DNA of 64,000 bases, taken from assembly GCA_963978545.1 (NCBI GenBank), contig OZ021731.1:27914093-27978092 (forward strand), read 5' to 3'. The notes below the pieces were generated by a model that was not told the DNA's origin, did not search any database, and was given only the letters and a program-made list of their open reading frames with translations. A program made the translations under genes and the position numbers. Of this stretch, positions 20,173 to 32,157 are shown in pieces (position 1 is the first letter of the stretch; each line of letters begins with the position of its first letter). The DNA is from Linyphia triangularis (Eukaryota; Arthropoda; Arachnida; Araneae; Linyphiidae).

Positions 20173-21296
20173 CAAGAATAGACATAGAGCTTTTATTATA
20201 TGAAGTATAACAATGCAGATCTAACTGCGAGTTTGGATGAATTCAAAGAACATTTCATCTAACAGTGTACACAAGCTGTAACTCTACATTGGACTGTGGT
20301 TAACCATATAATAAAATTTTTATTTACAAATGTCCCTGATTATCTTCTATTATAATATAGTTAATAATGTTAAAACTTTCACTTCAATATTTTCCAAAAT
20401 TCACTTTTTACAATAAAATTGAGTTATATATTATTAAATTACCAAACAGCTTTTCACAACTGAAGTATAACTGAAAAAAAGATGATAAAATGTGTTAATT
20501 AATCTGATTTGAAATTTTTTACTCTCATATTTTACAAAAAAATATATATATTTATTCTTTAAAAGTTAAAATTTTTCTACATTATATGCTGGGCTCTGCT
20601 GGTAATTTTAAATTGGTGGAAAAACCCTAGCTTAAATACTTGTTTTAAATGTAAAATTAATAAAGCAATAATAGTCAACTGCTATATTTACAAAGAAAAT
20701 GTAATTTGACTTATGATTGGCTAGTGGAATGTTAAAATTCCAATTTATTTTTTAAAGATGTACTGTGATTGGTCGTAAATGATGGCAAACGATAAATCTC
20801 TACTCAAAATAATGACTCATTGATGCCCAATGGAAGATTTTATTTCATCTTCTGCACTAAACTGCAGTAATTAGTTCACACGCAAAAGTAATGTCCGAAT
20901 TCATTACTTTCAATCAAAATTAAAACACTAGCAACATTATGAGATGAATTGCATGAATATGTAATGTTCTGCAGTGATGTATAAATTTATGCGTCGGAAG
21001 CGATACGTCATCAAAATTATGTATTATTATACATGATCAATCATCCTTCTAACGTCAAATGTTCTTTTAATGCACGGGATAATTATTTAAAAAATGAAAA
21101 CAAACCAGATTTGAACTGCATACATATTCGAAACCTGTTATTTTTTTTTTTTTTTAATTTCTTTCGAACCATATTCATTTTTGCTTGCAATTATTTTCAT
21201 TAAGGGTCGGTCTTGTATATATGACTTTCCAAGTTATTTTTCCGGGATATTGTCTTGACGAAGTCACAATATTTAGGAAGCGGAATTGAAAAAAAG
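20173..21296. other. intergenic, no recognised gene
   Basis: AT-rich. About 20700-20790 shares 'gtgattggtcgtaaat' and its context with 37950-38040, a minor dispersed repeat. Nothing else stands out. Confidence 0.4.
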
Positions 21297-21302
21297 AAGA
21301 AA

Positions 21303-21765
21303 GCCCTTTGATTTTTAAATCCTTTTTATTAACTTCGCTTTGTGGGGGGAGGGGGGGAATCTGCCGAGGCCTAATTAACCCCCTTGCCGTCATCCAATCG
21401 AGGTGAAACTTGGCGGATAGGTTCGATGACAATGCTTTCTATCAAATTTTGGGGTTGTTACTGTCACTAAAAGGTCGCTTTTACGGTATTCTAATAAAAT
21501 CGCGATAAAATATCATTGAACCGGTCATTGTTGAAACATTTTCCTGTTGCCAAAATTTTTTTTACTAAATAAAATTACTTTAATCAGAATAAATAAATGA
21601 TATTTGGTTGTGAGAGCATAAATTCTCGCTCTTTTTTAATAAATTAGTTTTGAAAAGTAGTTTGCCGCACATTTTGCTGATAGAAATGTTTTTGATATCG
21701 GCACTATGTTAATGAATATTAAAATTGGCAATGCATAAAAAAGGATCTTTTAAAAACTCTGTTTT
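21303..21765 (+). repeat. Family C interspersed repeat, copy 1
   Basis: Starts 'tcctttttattaacttcg', contains 'cgtcatccaatcgaggtgaaacttggc' and 'ctgtcactaaaaggtcgcttttacgg', and ends 'ttggcaatgcataaaaaaggat'. Other copies: 35938 (+), 43236 (-), 45939/47022 (+, split), 60607 (+), and a fragment at 56740 (-). No inverted termini or coding frame were identified; class unknown. Confidence 0.75.
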
Positions 21766-21872
21766 TATGGTTTAGGGGCAACTTCAGCACGTAGAATACC
21801 GAAAAATTAGAAGTCTTAATATATGATCTGCTTTTCCAGCAAGTTTCGAAATTGTAGGATTCAATTAATATT

Positions 21873-22031
21873 GCAGTCAAATCGCATTAACACGAATTCG
21901 ATGGGGCCGCCAAAAATCGTTCATATTAAACAAATTAACGTGAAGTTTTAAGTACGGATACGGAGAACTGCTTTTACTTCGCATTAAACGGGATTTCGTG
22001 TTAAGCGATCTCGCGTGAACGGGGACTGACT
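21873..22031. mobile_element. short TIR-like MITE (GCAGTCAAATCGC...GGGGACTGAC)
   Basis: The halves 'cagtcaaatcgcattaacacgaattcg' and 'tttcgtgttaagcgatctcgcgtgaacggggactga' are imperfect inverted repeats with the pogo/mariner-like CAGTC end. The match is partial. Confidence 0.4.
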
Positions 22032-22499
22032 ATTTTAGTTTTAAATTTAGGTTACCTGGTTTGAAATATAATTACCTTTTATATTTTGACAATTCTATTT
22101 TAAAAATAGTTATCCTATACGCAACCTTTCGTTTGTGATTTCTTGTAACAAATTTTGTAGAAATGTACGTTATGTATAACGATGTGACACAATCCTTAAA
22201 ACTGCTTATTTTTGGTGAGTCCTTATAAAAAGTCCCTTACAGTCCTTATTTTTTTATCTTAGGTCCTTAATTTTCGATTTTGTTTTCTTTTAGCTTTTTT
22301 TAGTTATCCCAAAATGGTTTACTCATGGCAAGCATTTCACAAAAAGAGACACAAAAAATAAAGTATATATATTAATTTGTGTAAATAAAAACTTTTCAAT
22401 CTCAAAGTTATATAATTTCCATTGACCCCCTGGAGTGTGTATTAAAAAAATAAGATTGAAAAAAACACAAACGAAAAATGTTTGGCCTAAACTAAGTCA

Positions 22500-23180
22500 G
22501 CTTTTTTTTTTTTTTCTTTTTTTTTTTCATATCTCCACGTTTCGGAACATCCTGATTTCAAAAAAGTGATCTAGAAAAAATGTCTGTCTGTAGTCAACAT
22601 AACTTCCCAGCAAATTGACCTACGATGTTCAAATTTGGTGTACGGGTTGATGGAGGTCATGGGACCTACCATTAAGGTTTTCGTCAAAATCACGCATGCA
22701 CATAAGGTACCTGCCATTGATAAATTCATGTTTTTCAATGATTGCTAGAAAACGGCTCATACAGTTTTGATAAAAATTGTTGCGGTAATGCCTCTTAAAG
22801 TGTTCTAAACATCCCCACCTCCAAAATTTCCGTAAAATGCTTTAATTGCGTAAAAAGTTATAAAACCAATGCCTTCAACACAGAGTTCTCTTTCCTTGAG
22901 CATAGCTCATCAACGATCGTTTTTTTCCCTCTCCTCAGTCTCACGAAGCAGAAAGGATAATTTAAGAATTATCGAAAAGTATATCGCCAAAATCACCATT
23001 TTGGGATTTTTTTTTTATTTATTTATTTTTAATTATCTAAGAATTATTGCAAAAAATATCACCAAACTGGCAATTTTTTCTAAATGAATGATGGAAACAT
23101 TAAAACGGTAAATAACACAAATCCACGTCAGTATTGTAGTGTAATTGAAAGTTGTGCGATATTTCACACCCCTAGTTTTA
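22500..23180 (+). repeat. Family B interspersed repeat, copy 1
   Basis: Shares the order: T-rich lead, 'ctccacgtttcggaacatcctgatttcaaaa', 'gacctacgatgttcaaatttggt', an NRF1-like site (decayed here, cacgcatgcaca at 22691-22702), 'atgccttcaacacagagttctctttccttgagcata', 'aaatatc.ccaaactggc', and the end 'gtgtaattgaaagttgtgcgat...cacccctagttt'. The 72-residue frame at 22869-23087 recurs in other copies. Confidence 0.85.
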
Positions 23181-24123
23181 ATTGGAACGTTATAATACTT
23201 CGCTTAAGATACATTAATTTGTTTGAAATAAACAAGGGAAATAAAAAAAATATTTATTTGTTTTTAATTCGTAGTCCGCGAGTCGAATAATCAGTTACAG
23301 AGTAACACTAAATTTTTAGTTTAGTTACCTAGGGTTAAGAAATTAAATATTAAAAGCATTAAAACAGATTTAGTTTTGGCTAATAACTTCATCAGAACTA
23401 CCCAAACAGAAAGATAACCACAAAGCCTTAAAAAACATTCAAGGTAAGATTAAGGACGTAGATAGGCCTTTTTTCCTCAAGACTAATTTCGAAGGCACTG
23501 AGCTTCAAAGGATGGTGGAGAGTAGCCTGCACGTCTCATTCCAGAACGGTACTCTTACAGTTAAAAAAAAAACACCCACACATCCTGCCACCCATCAAAA
23601 CAAAAACAAAGGGACAGACAGACCGTTCACAACCACTTGAGCATGAATCCAGACGACTATCTTAATAACCTCTATCCGGGAAGGGTGGAGGACCCTGCAG
23701 GAAGGGGGCTATCCCCCCCATAATAACGCGAGATACAGAATCAGATAGTCCTGGCCTCTTTACCGGATTGTGTGACGTAAGCAAGAATGGACCACTTGAA
23801 GAAAACAGACCCCCAGAATACTTTTTTAGTTTGTTCTTTTGAGTCCTCCCCATTCGGAGGATAAGGTATCCCCGCATGCCTGATTCTGTTTTTTGCTCGC
23901 TTCCCTTTCGATTATTATTCTTTTTTTTTTTTCTTTCTTTTTTTCTTTTTTTTTTGCTCTGTGTTTAATAAGGAGTGCTACCATTCCACTTCCACCCACC
24001 TTCTATGGGGAGGGGAGATAGATTTGACAGGGGATACCCCCCTTCGGATATGAAGGTTGGGAGAGTGGAGTGAAAATAGGGGGCTATTGGCAAAGTAAGT
24101 AGAGTTTGAGTCATATAGTTCTC
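23181..24123. other. intergenic, unassigned, GC-richer towards 24 kb
   Basis: Includes pyrimidine-rich tracts near 23910-23960. A 71-residue minus-strand frame at 23662-23877 has no recognised domain. It could be decayed retroelement sequence, but I cannot show it. Confidence 0.35.
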
Positions 24124-24326
24124 TCTCTCTACATATGCCGACCAAACGGTATAGTGGTTAGCATGCTGGCTTCTAGACCGCGAGGTTGCGGGTTCGAGTC
24201 CCGTGTAGGCATGGGTGTTTGTAAATGTATGTTGGTTTGTTAAATGACGAAATGTTTCGGCGCATTATAGCCCTCGTGTTGCTGACGGCGCCAGATAATC
24301 TGAATACAACCAATCTCTCTACATAT
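24124..24326 (+). mobile_element. SINE-1 with 13-bp target duplication
   Basis: Body 24137-24313 flanked by TCTCTCTACATAT (24124-24136 and 24314-24326). Intact A and B boxes and the full shared body. Confidence 0.92.
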
Positions 24327-24434
24327 ATGCCGACCAAACGGTATAGTGGTTAGCGTGCTAGTTGCTAGACCGCAAGGTTGCGGGTTCGAGTCCCGTGTAA
24401 GGCATGGGTGTTTGTAAATGTATATTGGCTTGTC

Positions 24435-24826
24435 TAATGACGAATGTTATCGAGGGAGCTAGTAAAATTGAGCAGAAAAGAGATCAAGGTTGCTGTAGGC
24501 CTTTTAACTGGACACTGCACCTTAAATAGACATCTTAATCTGATAGGTGTTATAGATGACCCACTATGCAGAGGCTGTCGTATGACAGAGTAGAGCTCTA
24601 CACATGTGCTATGCAATTGTGACTACTACTCTGCCCAAAGATTTGAACATCTAGGATACCATTGTATCGACCCCTGGGAATTGTCAAATGTTCCAATCAG
24701 GTTTATACTGAAATTTATTTCAGCAACCGGTCTTCTTTAGATCATTAGGGGGTTTCAGTACAATAGACTTCAGTCGCGGTGCTGGTACTCGATAGAGTCA
24801 CCCCCAGTCATAATGACGAATGTTTC
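24435..24826 (+). mobile_element. 5'-truncated non-LTR retrotransposon inserted in SINE-1, 14-bp target duplication
   Basis: Insert about 24449-24811, flanked by TAATGACGAATGTT (24435-24448 and again from about 24812). Truncation at the 5' end with a variable-length duplication is the signature of target-primed reverse transcription. The 3' end has no poly(A). Confidence 0.82.
24453..24740 (+). pseudogene. LINE pol C-terminal fragment (RNase H-adjacent Cys/His region)
   Basis: Frame: RELVKLSRKEIKVAVGLL, then TGHCTLNRHLNLIG, DDPLCRGCRMTE, an in-frame TAG, then HVLCNCDYYSAQRFEHLGY, closing with TAG at 24738-24740. The 'LLTGHC.LNRHL...DD..C..C....E...H.L..C......R...LG' pattern is well known at the C-terminus of Jockey/R1/I-type arthropod LINE pol proteins. 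One nonsense mutation and no upstream RT or endonuclease, so it is dead. Confidence 0.8.
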
Positions 24827-25120
24827 GGCGCATTATAGCCCTCGTGTTGCTGATGGCGCCAGATAATCTGAAAACAACCAACTCTCTCTCTATCTATATA
24901 TAGCTGGACCTAAAGTCTCCAGCCAACCAACATTGCCAACACAGAGAGGAGAGCAATCGCCGAAACGAGTTTAAAATGTGAACGCATTAATATTTAAAAA
25001 CGATTAATGAAATATAAAGCAAAATCACAAATTATAGGTAGGAATTTTTGTTTTTGCTGAGCGGTTTGCTGATTTTACCAACCAATTAAAAACTTCCATT
25101 TTACATCTTAAATCACTCTC

Positions 25121-25531
25121 TATGGTGAATTATGGAGGCTTGGTGCTGAAATATGGAGCTTCTATGATGAATTATAGAATCTTTATGGTGAATTGCGGAG
25201 CCTTTATGATAAGTTTTGGAGCCTTTATGAGGAATTATGGTAATATGGAGCTTCTACAAGGAATTATGGAGTTTTCATGATTAACTATGGAGCCTCTATG
25301 CTGAATTATGGAGCCTCTATGATAAATTAGGGAGTCTTTATGATGAATTTATTAGCTTCTGTAAGGAATTATTGAGTATTTATGATGAATTATGGAGCCT
25401 TTTTGATAAATTATGTAACCTTTACGATAAATTATGAAGCCTCTATGGTGAATTATGGAGCCTCTATCGTGAATTGTAAAACATCTATGAGAAACAATGG
25501 AGCCTCTATGATGAATTATAAGCTTCGATAA
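25121..25531. repeat. 21-bp minisatellite (GAATTATGGAGCCTCTATGAT unit, degenerate)
   Basis: About 18-20 imperfect units with a 21-bp step; some units are shortened or diverged. Because 21 is a multiple of three, one minus-strand frame (25352-25540) stays open and reads as heptapeptide repeats (GSIIHHR, GFIIYRK, GSIIHHK). I read the frame as a by-product of the period. Confidence 0.88.
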
Positions 25532-25639
25532 AAAAACCAATAGAAATCAAGTGTAATTCCTTGAGAAGTAAACTATTTGAGGTGGAAAAGTTAGTTATAA
25601 AATAATTTCATAGTAAAAGATTTACTTATAAAATAAATT

Positions 25640-25842
25640 AAAGAAATTTAAGTTGGTTGTATTCAGATTATCTGGCGCCGTCAGCAACACGAGGGCTATA
25701 ATGCGCCGAAACATTCGTCATTAGACAAGCCAACATACATTTACAAACACCCATGCCTAACACGGGACTCGAACCCGCAACCTCGCGGTTTAGAAGCTAG
25801 CACGCTAACCACTATACCGTTTGGTCGGCAAAGAAATTTAAG
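25640..25842 (-). mobile_element. SINE-1 with 13-bp target duplication
   Basis: Body 25653-25829 in reverse orientation, flanked by AAAGAAATTTAAG (25640-25652 and 25830-25842). Confidence 0.92.
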
Positions 25843-27480
25843 ATTAATCTAATTCAAGAAATAAAGTTTAGAAATTTTTAAACAGATTTCGATGTCAGTT
25901 AGGATTTAATTTACTGTAAGAATAACAAGAGTGTTTAAACGAGTTATTGACCATGACCTTAGAAATGTTTAATATTAAAATGCTTATGGACATTTATGCA
26001 AAATGTATAATTAGATGACGATGTGAACTTTAGTAAAACATAAAGTTTGTAATACACTTTTAATTAGATATTTGTGTATATACTACCACAAAACTAAATA
26101 ATCTCCAAAATGTTTTGGAGCATTAAAGCAGCCTAGTGTACATTTTCACAATTCAAACACATCCCCCCCTCCTCCGAAAAAAAAAAGGCGTTATTTAGAA
26201 GAAATCCAAAAAATTTTACATTGTACTGTTCAATTGAATTGCATCTTATTTTTTAAGACTTTTTTTTTTTCAAGTTTTCTTCAATGCAAATTTTGTTCCC
26301 GTTCATAGAACGTGCAGAGAAAAAATTTAATTTAAATAAATTAAATTAAATATGAAGATGTAGATGTGAACTTAAAATTCTCAATTCTATTCTTCAATTT
26401 GGCGCAAATCTAAAACTCATTGTAATAAAAAAAAAAAAATCAATTTAATCAAATCTCTATTCTGACAAAGTTGCACTTCTCATTGAATGAAAAATGTTTC
26501 TAAAGAATCCAACTCGAAATGAATAAAAACCATAGTTCCTTCCTGACCTTTTATCTACATAGTTTATTGCTTCATTTGCATAACCTTATAGTCACTGATT
26601 GAAATAAGAGACACCATCAATTGATTTATTAAAATGTCCTTAAGTTTTCCACAAAATATGTCCTTCTTTCGATTCCTGGAGAGATTTGACCTTTCGTTAA
26701 ATGTCTGTCTTCATAATGTAGATAAATATCAATAATATCGTTTGGCTTCTTTTCACTCTTTGGAAATTTATTTACGGAAAGACATTTTCTTCTTTTTTTT
26801 CTTTCTTCTTTTTTTTTTAATCTTTTTTGATCAGTAAATACTGTCATTTCGTTGTCCTTTTAAGGATATATTCTTTTTGATGAAGGACGATGGTTTTTTA
26901 TAATATATATATATTTTGTAGAAGTTTACTTATAAAACGCACTGGCTCATTTCGAATTTGTATAACAATTTAAATTCTACATGGAATTTCATAATTAAAC
27001 CTCCCAATCCATGCTTGAAATTAAGAGGGGTTTTATTTTACTCATATTTAGCAACAACAGAAAGTAAAAATTTACTTGAAATAACAACAGTTTTGAAAAA
27101 CCTAGTATGATTGATAATCTGTGCAGACAAGATTTAAACTAGCATAATTATATAGAACAAAATGAAAAATGAAAAAGATAGCGAATTGCAGTTCTAAGTC
27201 GTTAACATGAAAAGTTAAATTAAAAAAAAAAATTAAGTAGAAAATTTAACTTTTATCGGTCTTATTGGATAAGAATTCTAATCATTTTCATTCTTGTTCC
27301 ATTAGCATGTTTAAAACTGAATTTAGTTTTAAATAAAATCCAAATCATAGCCCCAGATTTAGACTTATTTCTTTAAAAACCAACGCCAAAAACGATCGAT
27401 ACAACTTTTGCAATTTTAGACTAGACTAACATGATTTCGAAACACCAATCGAAACAGCAACCCAACACAAACAAACAAAG
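25843..27480. other. intergenic, AT-rich, no recognised gene
   Basis: Only low-complexity frames such as 26629-26847, which is lysine/arginine-rich from A/T tracts. Confidence 0.4.
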
Positions 27481-27499
27481 CATTCTGCTCTAACACGAA

Positions 27500-27835
27500 C
27501 AATTTTACATAAAAAGTAAACAAAAGCTTCGCTCCAAAAAAATTTTTACACCCATTTCAGTCTGCAGACAGCCCCTCTTCACCTGCCAAGGGGGGTCCCC
27601 CAAACGATTTCCGCACGGGTCACGTGGTTCCCTTCGTTCCCACGACACGTCACAACATCTGTCCCCATCAATGTCAGCTGGGGAGAGAGCGGAGCAGACG
27701 CCACACGAAAAAAGAACCAAAACAAAAACTCGAATAATCAGCTGGCGTCTGTGTAGAATCCGCCGACCAATCGGAAGGCACCAAACGATTCACTGCCTGT
27801 TGCCATGCCTCGGAATACCAAAGTTATAGAGGGTT
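27500..27835. other. GC-richer island, possible regulatory region
   Basis: A non-repetitive island in AT-rich DNA, with CpG-containing motifs 'gcacgggtcacgtggttccc' (E-box CACGTG) and 'ccacgacacgtcac'. The minus-strand 71-residue frame at 27505-27720 is unrecognised. It could be a promoter or noncoding first exon; nothing in the sequence proves it. Confidence 0.3.
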
Positions 27836-28179
27836 TTTGTTTTGGAATGGAATGAAATGTTCTTTCTTCTTAGGGGTAACTAATAGTTTGGTGTCACGAT
27901 TTTGAAGCTAGGTTTCATTAATATGCGATTGCAGATCCGATTGGCTATGTTTTGTTTCGAAGTGGACGTGTATAGGGTGTTTGATTTTTTGGATTGGTCT
28001 GATTTTTAAGATGGAATGCAAACGTTGATTTGTATTATTAAATGCTGACTTTGAAATTCCATAGACGTTTTTATCTTGATCATGTCAAAGAAACAGAGCC
28101 ATAACCGTGTGATAATCTTGCTATTAAAAAGACCATACCTACTTGTTTGTAAATTTGAAAAACCAATCTGAAACCAGAA

Positions 28180-28400
28180 AGTTTTTTTTTTTTTTTTTTT
28201 ATTAAGGTTTTGTTTTTTGGAACTACCGACTGTCTATTTCTGCCACTTATAAAGTGCTTAACACAGCCAAATACGTCTCGTAATTTTGAGCATCTAGAAG
28301 AATACGATATCGAAATCTTCTAGTGTAAACCCCTCTCTCCGACCCCACCACACCAACGAGAGGACATTGAGGCCACGACAGATTTTATTAAGGTTATCTT
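28180..28400 (-). repeat. SINE-2 copy, minus strand, with T-tract at its 3' side
   Basis: 'ctctccgaccccaccacaccaacgagaggacattgaggcc' is the reverse of the SINE-2 body, and the T-run at about 28182-28200 would be its poly(A) tail. Confidence 0.55.
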
Positions 28401-28848
28401 ATGAAACTTAACATTTTAACTCCTCGAGAGAGATATTTCCTGATTGTTTTCTTAATATTAATATATATTTCTTCCTTTTTTTTTTTTTTTCTTTCTTTTT
28501 TCCCCCCCCTTTTAAAACTATTTTAAGATTTACTGAGTGCGTTATTTAGAACAATCCAGAGCTTATTGAAATCATCATATTTTAATAAAATTGTGTTTGC
28601 CTACTACTGTGAGATTATAGAGAAATTACGTAAAAAAAAAAAAAAATAAGTTGCTCAAGTGTTCGCAAATAATGTTTCAATGTCTACCCGTTATAGGACA
28701 GATATTCGATCATCAATCATCATTAGATAGCTTATATATTTTTCCAAAACTTTATTAGCAATTTTCCCGATCAAGTTCAGCTTATAAAGGTATCTTTTAT
28801 ACGTCAATTAAAGTACCGCATATCCACAAAAAGTTAATCAGGTTTTTT

Positions 28849-30207
28849 TACTTTCAATTACCCTTACGTATATAGGGTAATGAAAGTATAGCATTCGGTC
28901 CAAAAAAAAATTAAAAAAATTATCATTTTTTTTTTTTTTTTTTTGCATTTCTCCAAGTTTTGGAACAACCTGATTTCAAAAGAGTCGTCTAGACAAGATG
29001 ACTGTCTGTGTGTCTGTGGTCAGCATAACTCTCGAACAAATTGACCTAGGATGTTCAAATTTGGTGTGCGGGTTAGTAGTGACCATGAGACACACCATTA
29101 AGGTTTTTGTCAAAATTGCGCATGCGCATAAGGTAGCTGCTATTGAAAAAATCATGTTTTTCAGTAATTGGTAAAAAACGGCTCAAAAGTTTTTGTCCAA
29201 AATCGCTATGTTAACACCTCTTAAGGTGTCCTAAACATTCCCATCCCATCTCCGAAATTCCCGTATAAATGTTTTAATGGCGTAAAAAGTTGAAAAACGA
29301 ATGCCTTTAACACAGAGTTCTATTTCCTTGAGCATAACTCATCAACTATAATTTTTTCTCCTCTCTTCAGTTTCACTTATAAGAAAGAATAATATAAGAA
29401 TTATTGAAAAGTATTATCGTCAATTTCGCGAAGTTTTTTTTTTAGACCCATACAAGAACTATGGTAAAAAAATATTGCCAACCTGACTACATAGGGTAAT
29501 GAAAGTATAGCATTCCGTCAAAAAAAAAAATTCGATTTTTTTTTGCATTTCTCCAAGTTTTGTAACATCCTGATTTCAAAAAAGTGGTCTAGAAAAAATA
29601 TCTGTGTGTGTGTGAGTGTCTGTGGTCAGCATAACTCCCGAACAATTTGACCTACAATGTTCATATTTGGTATGAGGGTTAGTGGCGGCCATGGGACCTA
29701 CCATTAAGGTTTTCGACAAAATAGCGCATGCGCATAGGCCAATGAAAAAATCATGTTTTTCAATGATTGCTAAAAAAAAGCTTAAACGATTTTGATAAAA
29801 ATCTCTGTGGTAATGCCTCTTAACTTCTTAAGGTATTCTAAACATCCTCACTTCCGAAATTCCCGTAAAAATGTTTTAATGGCGTAAAAAGTTGAAAAAT
29901 TAATGCCTTCAACAAAGAGTTCTCTTTCCTTGAATATACCTCATCAACAATCGCTTTTTCTTCTCCTCTCGATTTCGCTTATAATAAAGGATAATATAAG
30001 AGTTATCGAAAAGTATATGGCCAAAATTACCATTTTGGAGATTTTTTTTTTTCTTTTTAAGACTTATACAAGAATTATCGCAAAAAATATCGCCAAACTG
30101 GCCAATTATTCTAAATGAAGGATGAAAATATACAAACGGTAAAGACACAAATCCACGTCAGTATTATAGTGTAATTGAAAGCTGTGCGATGCTCCACACC
30201 CCTAGTT
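28849..30207 (+). repeat. Family B head-to-tail dimer, copies 2 and 3
   Basis: Copy 2 (28849-29484) starts 'tactttcaattaccc...agggtaatgaaagtatagcattcgg', loses its 3' end after 'aaatattgccaacctgac', and runs straight into the matching 5' phrase of copy 3 (29484-30207), which is complete. NRF1-type palindromes lie at 29117-29128 (tgcgcatgcgca, perfect) and 29723-29734 (one mismatch). Confidence 0.88.
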
Positions 30208-31363
30208 TTTTCTTAAGATACCATTTTCCCATGATCTAAATATTTGTATGTAAAACATTATGAACAGGTGCAATTTTTAATTTTCCCAACCAACTTTTTC
30301 TCTCTGCTCTCCATCAAATTTACTGAAATCTAATCAACGGCAATCAAATCTCACAACCGATCTCTCCCAACCTTACAACAATTAGATAAAACCCACCCAC
30401 GTCCATTGTTACCTTCCCTCCACTCCCATTGTGACGTCACCGACATTGGTCCTAATCCAACAACCTCTGTCCCCTCGTGATCACCGAATGCAACACAAAC
30501 CAATCCGAACCTCACCATAGCCAAACTGTACCTAGATACTCACAAACAAATTCAAAATAGGACAGCAACTTATTATTCGTCCCCGTCCATTATCAAGCTA
30601 AGTCCAGCTCCCATTCAAAATAATCTCCATTCACTTCCAGAATCGCATCCAACAATCGCCAATATTTCTCTGGCTTCGTCTATTGTGACGTCACCAACAT
30701 GGGTCATAAACTCATCGGACACGACTCTGGCAAAACAGAATCGAAAGGCGAGGGCAGAAGGGATCGTTTCGGCGTTACCCTCGTTTGCACAACAGGTTAA
30801 ACATGCTCCCCTTCCCTACCTCTCCCTTTCCTGATTATCTTTTGTTCGATTTTGGGGATTTAAAGATCGTCTGCACGCGGAGATTGAGCGGCGCGGGAAT
30901 CGACCGATCTGGATCCTCTGGTTGGCGCCTGTACGGCGATGACACACATAGGGGCTATTGAAATGGCCCTGATAATTATTTTAATTTTGGAGTAGGTGGC
31001 CACATTGACATTGATTTGTTTTGTTGGGAAAAATAACATAGTGAGCTTTCACTAATTGGAATGCGCGCAGCCTGACGCATTTAAGATTTCTCAGATGAAT
31101 AACTTTTTTTGGGAGTTCATCAACATTATTGTCCTTGACAACTTAACCTGACTTCATTGAATAAGCTGTAGGATGGAGCCGTTCAGAGTAAAGGATATAA
31201 GAGTTTTTACAAGTCATATCCTCCTGAGATCCACATCTGTTTGAAACATGATTTAAAGCTTATTTTTATATATATTGTTCTTTTGCGTCTGTGTAACGTA
31301 CCTTTAAAGTTATTGGGTTTCAACTATAAAGATAGGAGGAAAAAAAATTACTATCTCCTTATA
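30208..31363. other. non-repetitive GC-richer segment with two CRE palindromes
   Basis: No coding frame recognised. TGACGTCA at 30432-30439 and 30686-30693 sits in a ~29-bp direct repeat (attgtgacgtcacc.acat.ggtc.taa). Candidate regulatory DNA. Confidence 0.4.
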
Positions 31364-31984
31364 GACTGAGAGGCGACTGAGATTTTTGGACCCCATCAGT
31401 GAGTAGATTACGAATCCACTGGTCTGCCGTGGCAAAAATGGCCGAAACTGGTCAAAAATTGACTTTTAATAAGTTGAACTAAATCCATTTGCCAAATGCG
31501 CCATAACTTGCCAGATAATGAGCATTTTTTTTTATTTGGTAACCCTCACTCTTTAATTTTCAATTAAGAAGGTTGCAGACGATTCTGATATCTGGCTACG
31601 GTCTACTTGCATCTATTAAAAGGGAGCCAAGTTGGCAAAAAATATTTCGTCACTGATGACGTAACTGATGTCGCCAATTCGGCTTACTTTTAAAAGATAC
31701 TAGTTTTCCGAGCCAGAGATCAGAAATCGTTTGAGCTTTTTCTCATTAAAAATCAAAAAGCAGTGGGTTGCCAGACGAAAAAGTTTGTTCTCTTTTTGGC
31801 AAGTTATGACATATTTGGCAATCGGATTTTAGTTCAACTCATTCCAAGTCGATTTTTGATCAGTTTCGGCCATTTTTGCCAAGGCAGACCAATGGATTCG
31901 TAATCTACTCACTTTTCTCCAATTTCTATAAAAAATTCAGAATGATGTTCGATGGGGTCCAAAAATTGCAATCGCCTCTCGGAG
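31364..31984. mobile_element. Foldback-A copy 3
   Basis: Ends GACTGAGAGGCGACTG and GCCTCTCGGAG next to TA. The left arm lacks ~39 bp (gaacatcattc...gaaaag). The central palindrome is half mutated (tttcgtcactgatgacgtaa). Confidence 0.9.
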
Positions 31985-32036
31985 TATATAAACAATTTCC
32001 TGAGGACGTGATGCATAAAAATACTTTACAGGTAGT

Positions 32037-32037
<1 letters not shown>

Positions 32038-32070
<33 letters not shown>
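32038..32070 (+). repeat. A-tract of about 30 bases
   Basis: Pure poly(A). It could be the tail of an unrecognised retro-insertion; the frames translating it as poly-Lys or poly-Phe are artefacts. Confidence 0.8.
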
Positions 32071-32157
32071 GTGCTTTACATCCAGACATCCAGCAATGTG
32101 AGGAAAAAGTCTTAGTAGTGTCCATTGCTGGCATGTGCTTCGCACCAACTTTTCGTG

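Larger units (their letters stand above)
24329..24880 (+). mobile_element. second SINE-1 in tandem, split by a LINE fragment
   Basis: The 5' part is 24329-24448 and the 3' part resumes at about 24812, reaching 24880. It begins right after the target duplication of the previous SINE, so two SINEs used the same TC-rich target. The split is explained by the LINE piece at 24449-24811. Confidence 0.9.

Noticed and set aside
25121..25531. CRISPR-like array
   Set aside because: Repeats are contiguous 21-bp units without unique spacers, in a eukaryotic setting.
31876..32134. ORFs ending in poly-Lys or poly-Phe
   Set aside because: They run through a 30-base A tract next to Foldback-A copy 3.
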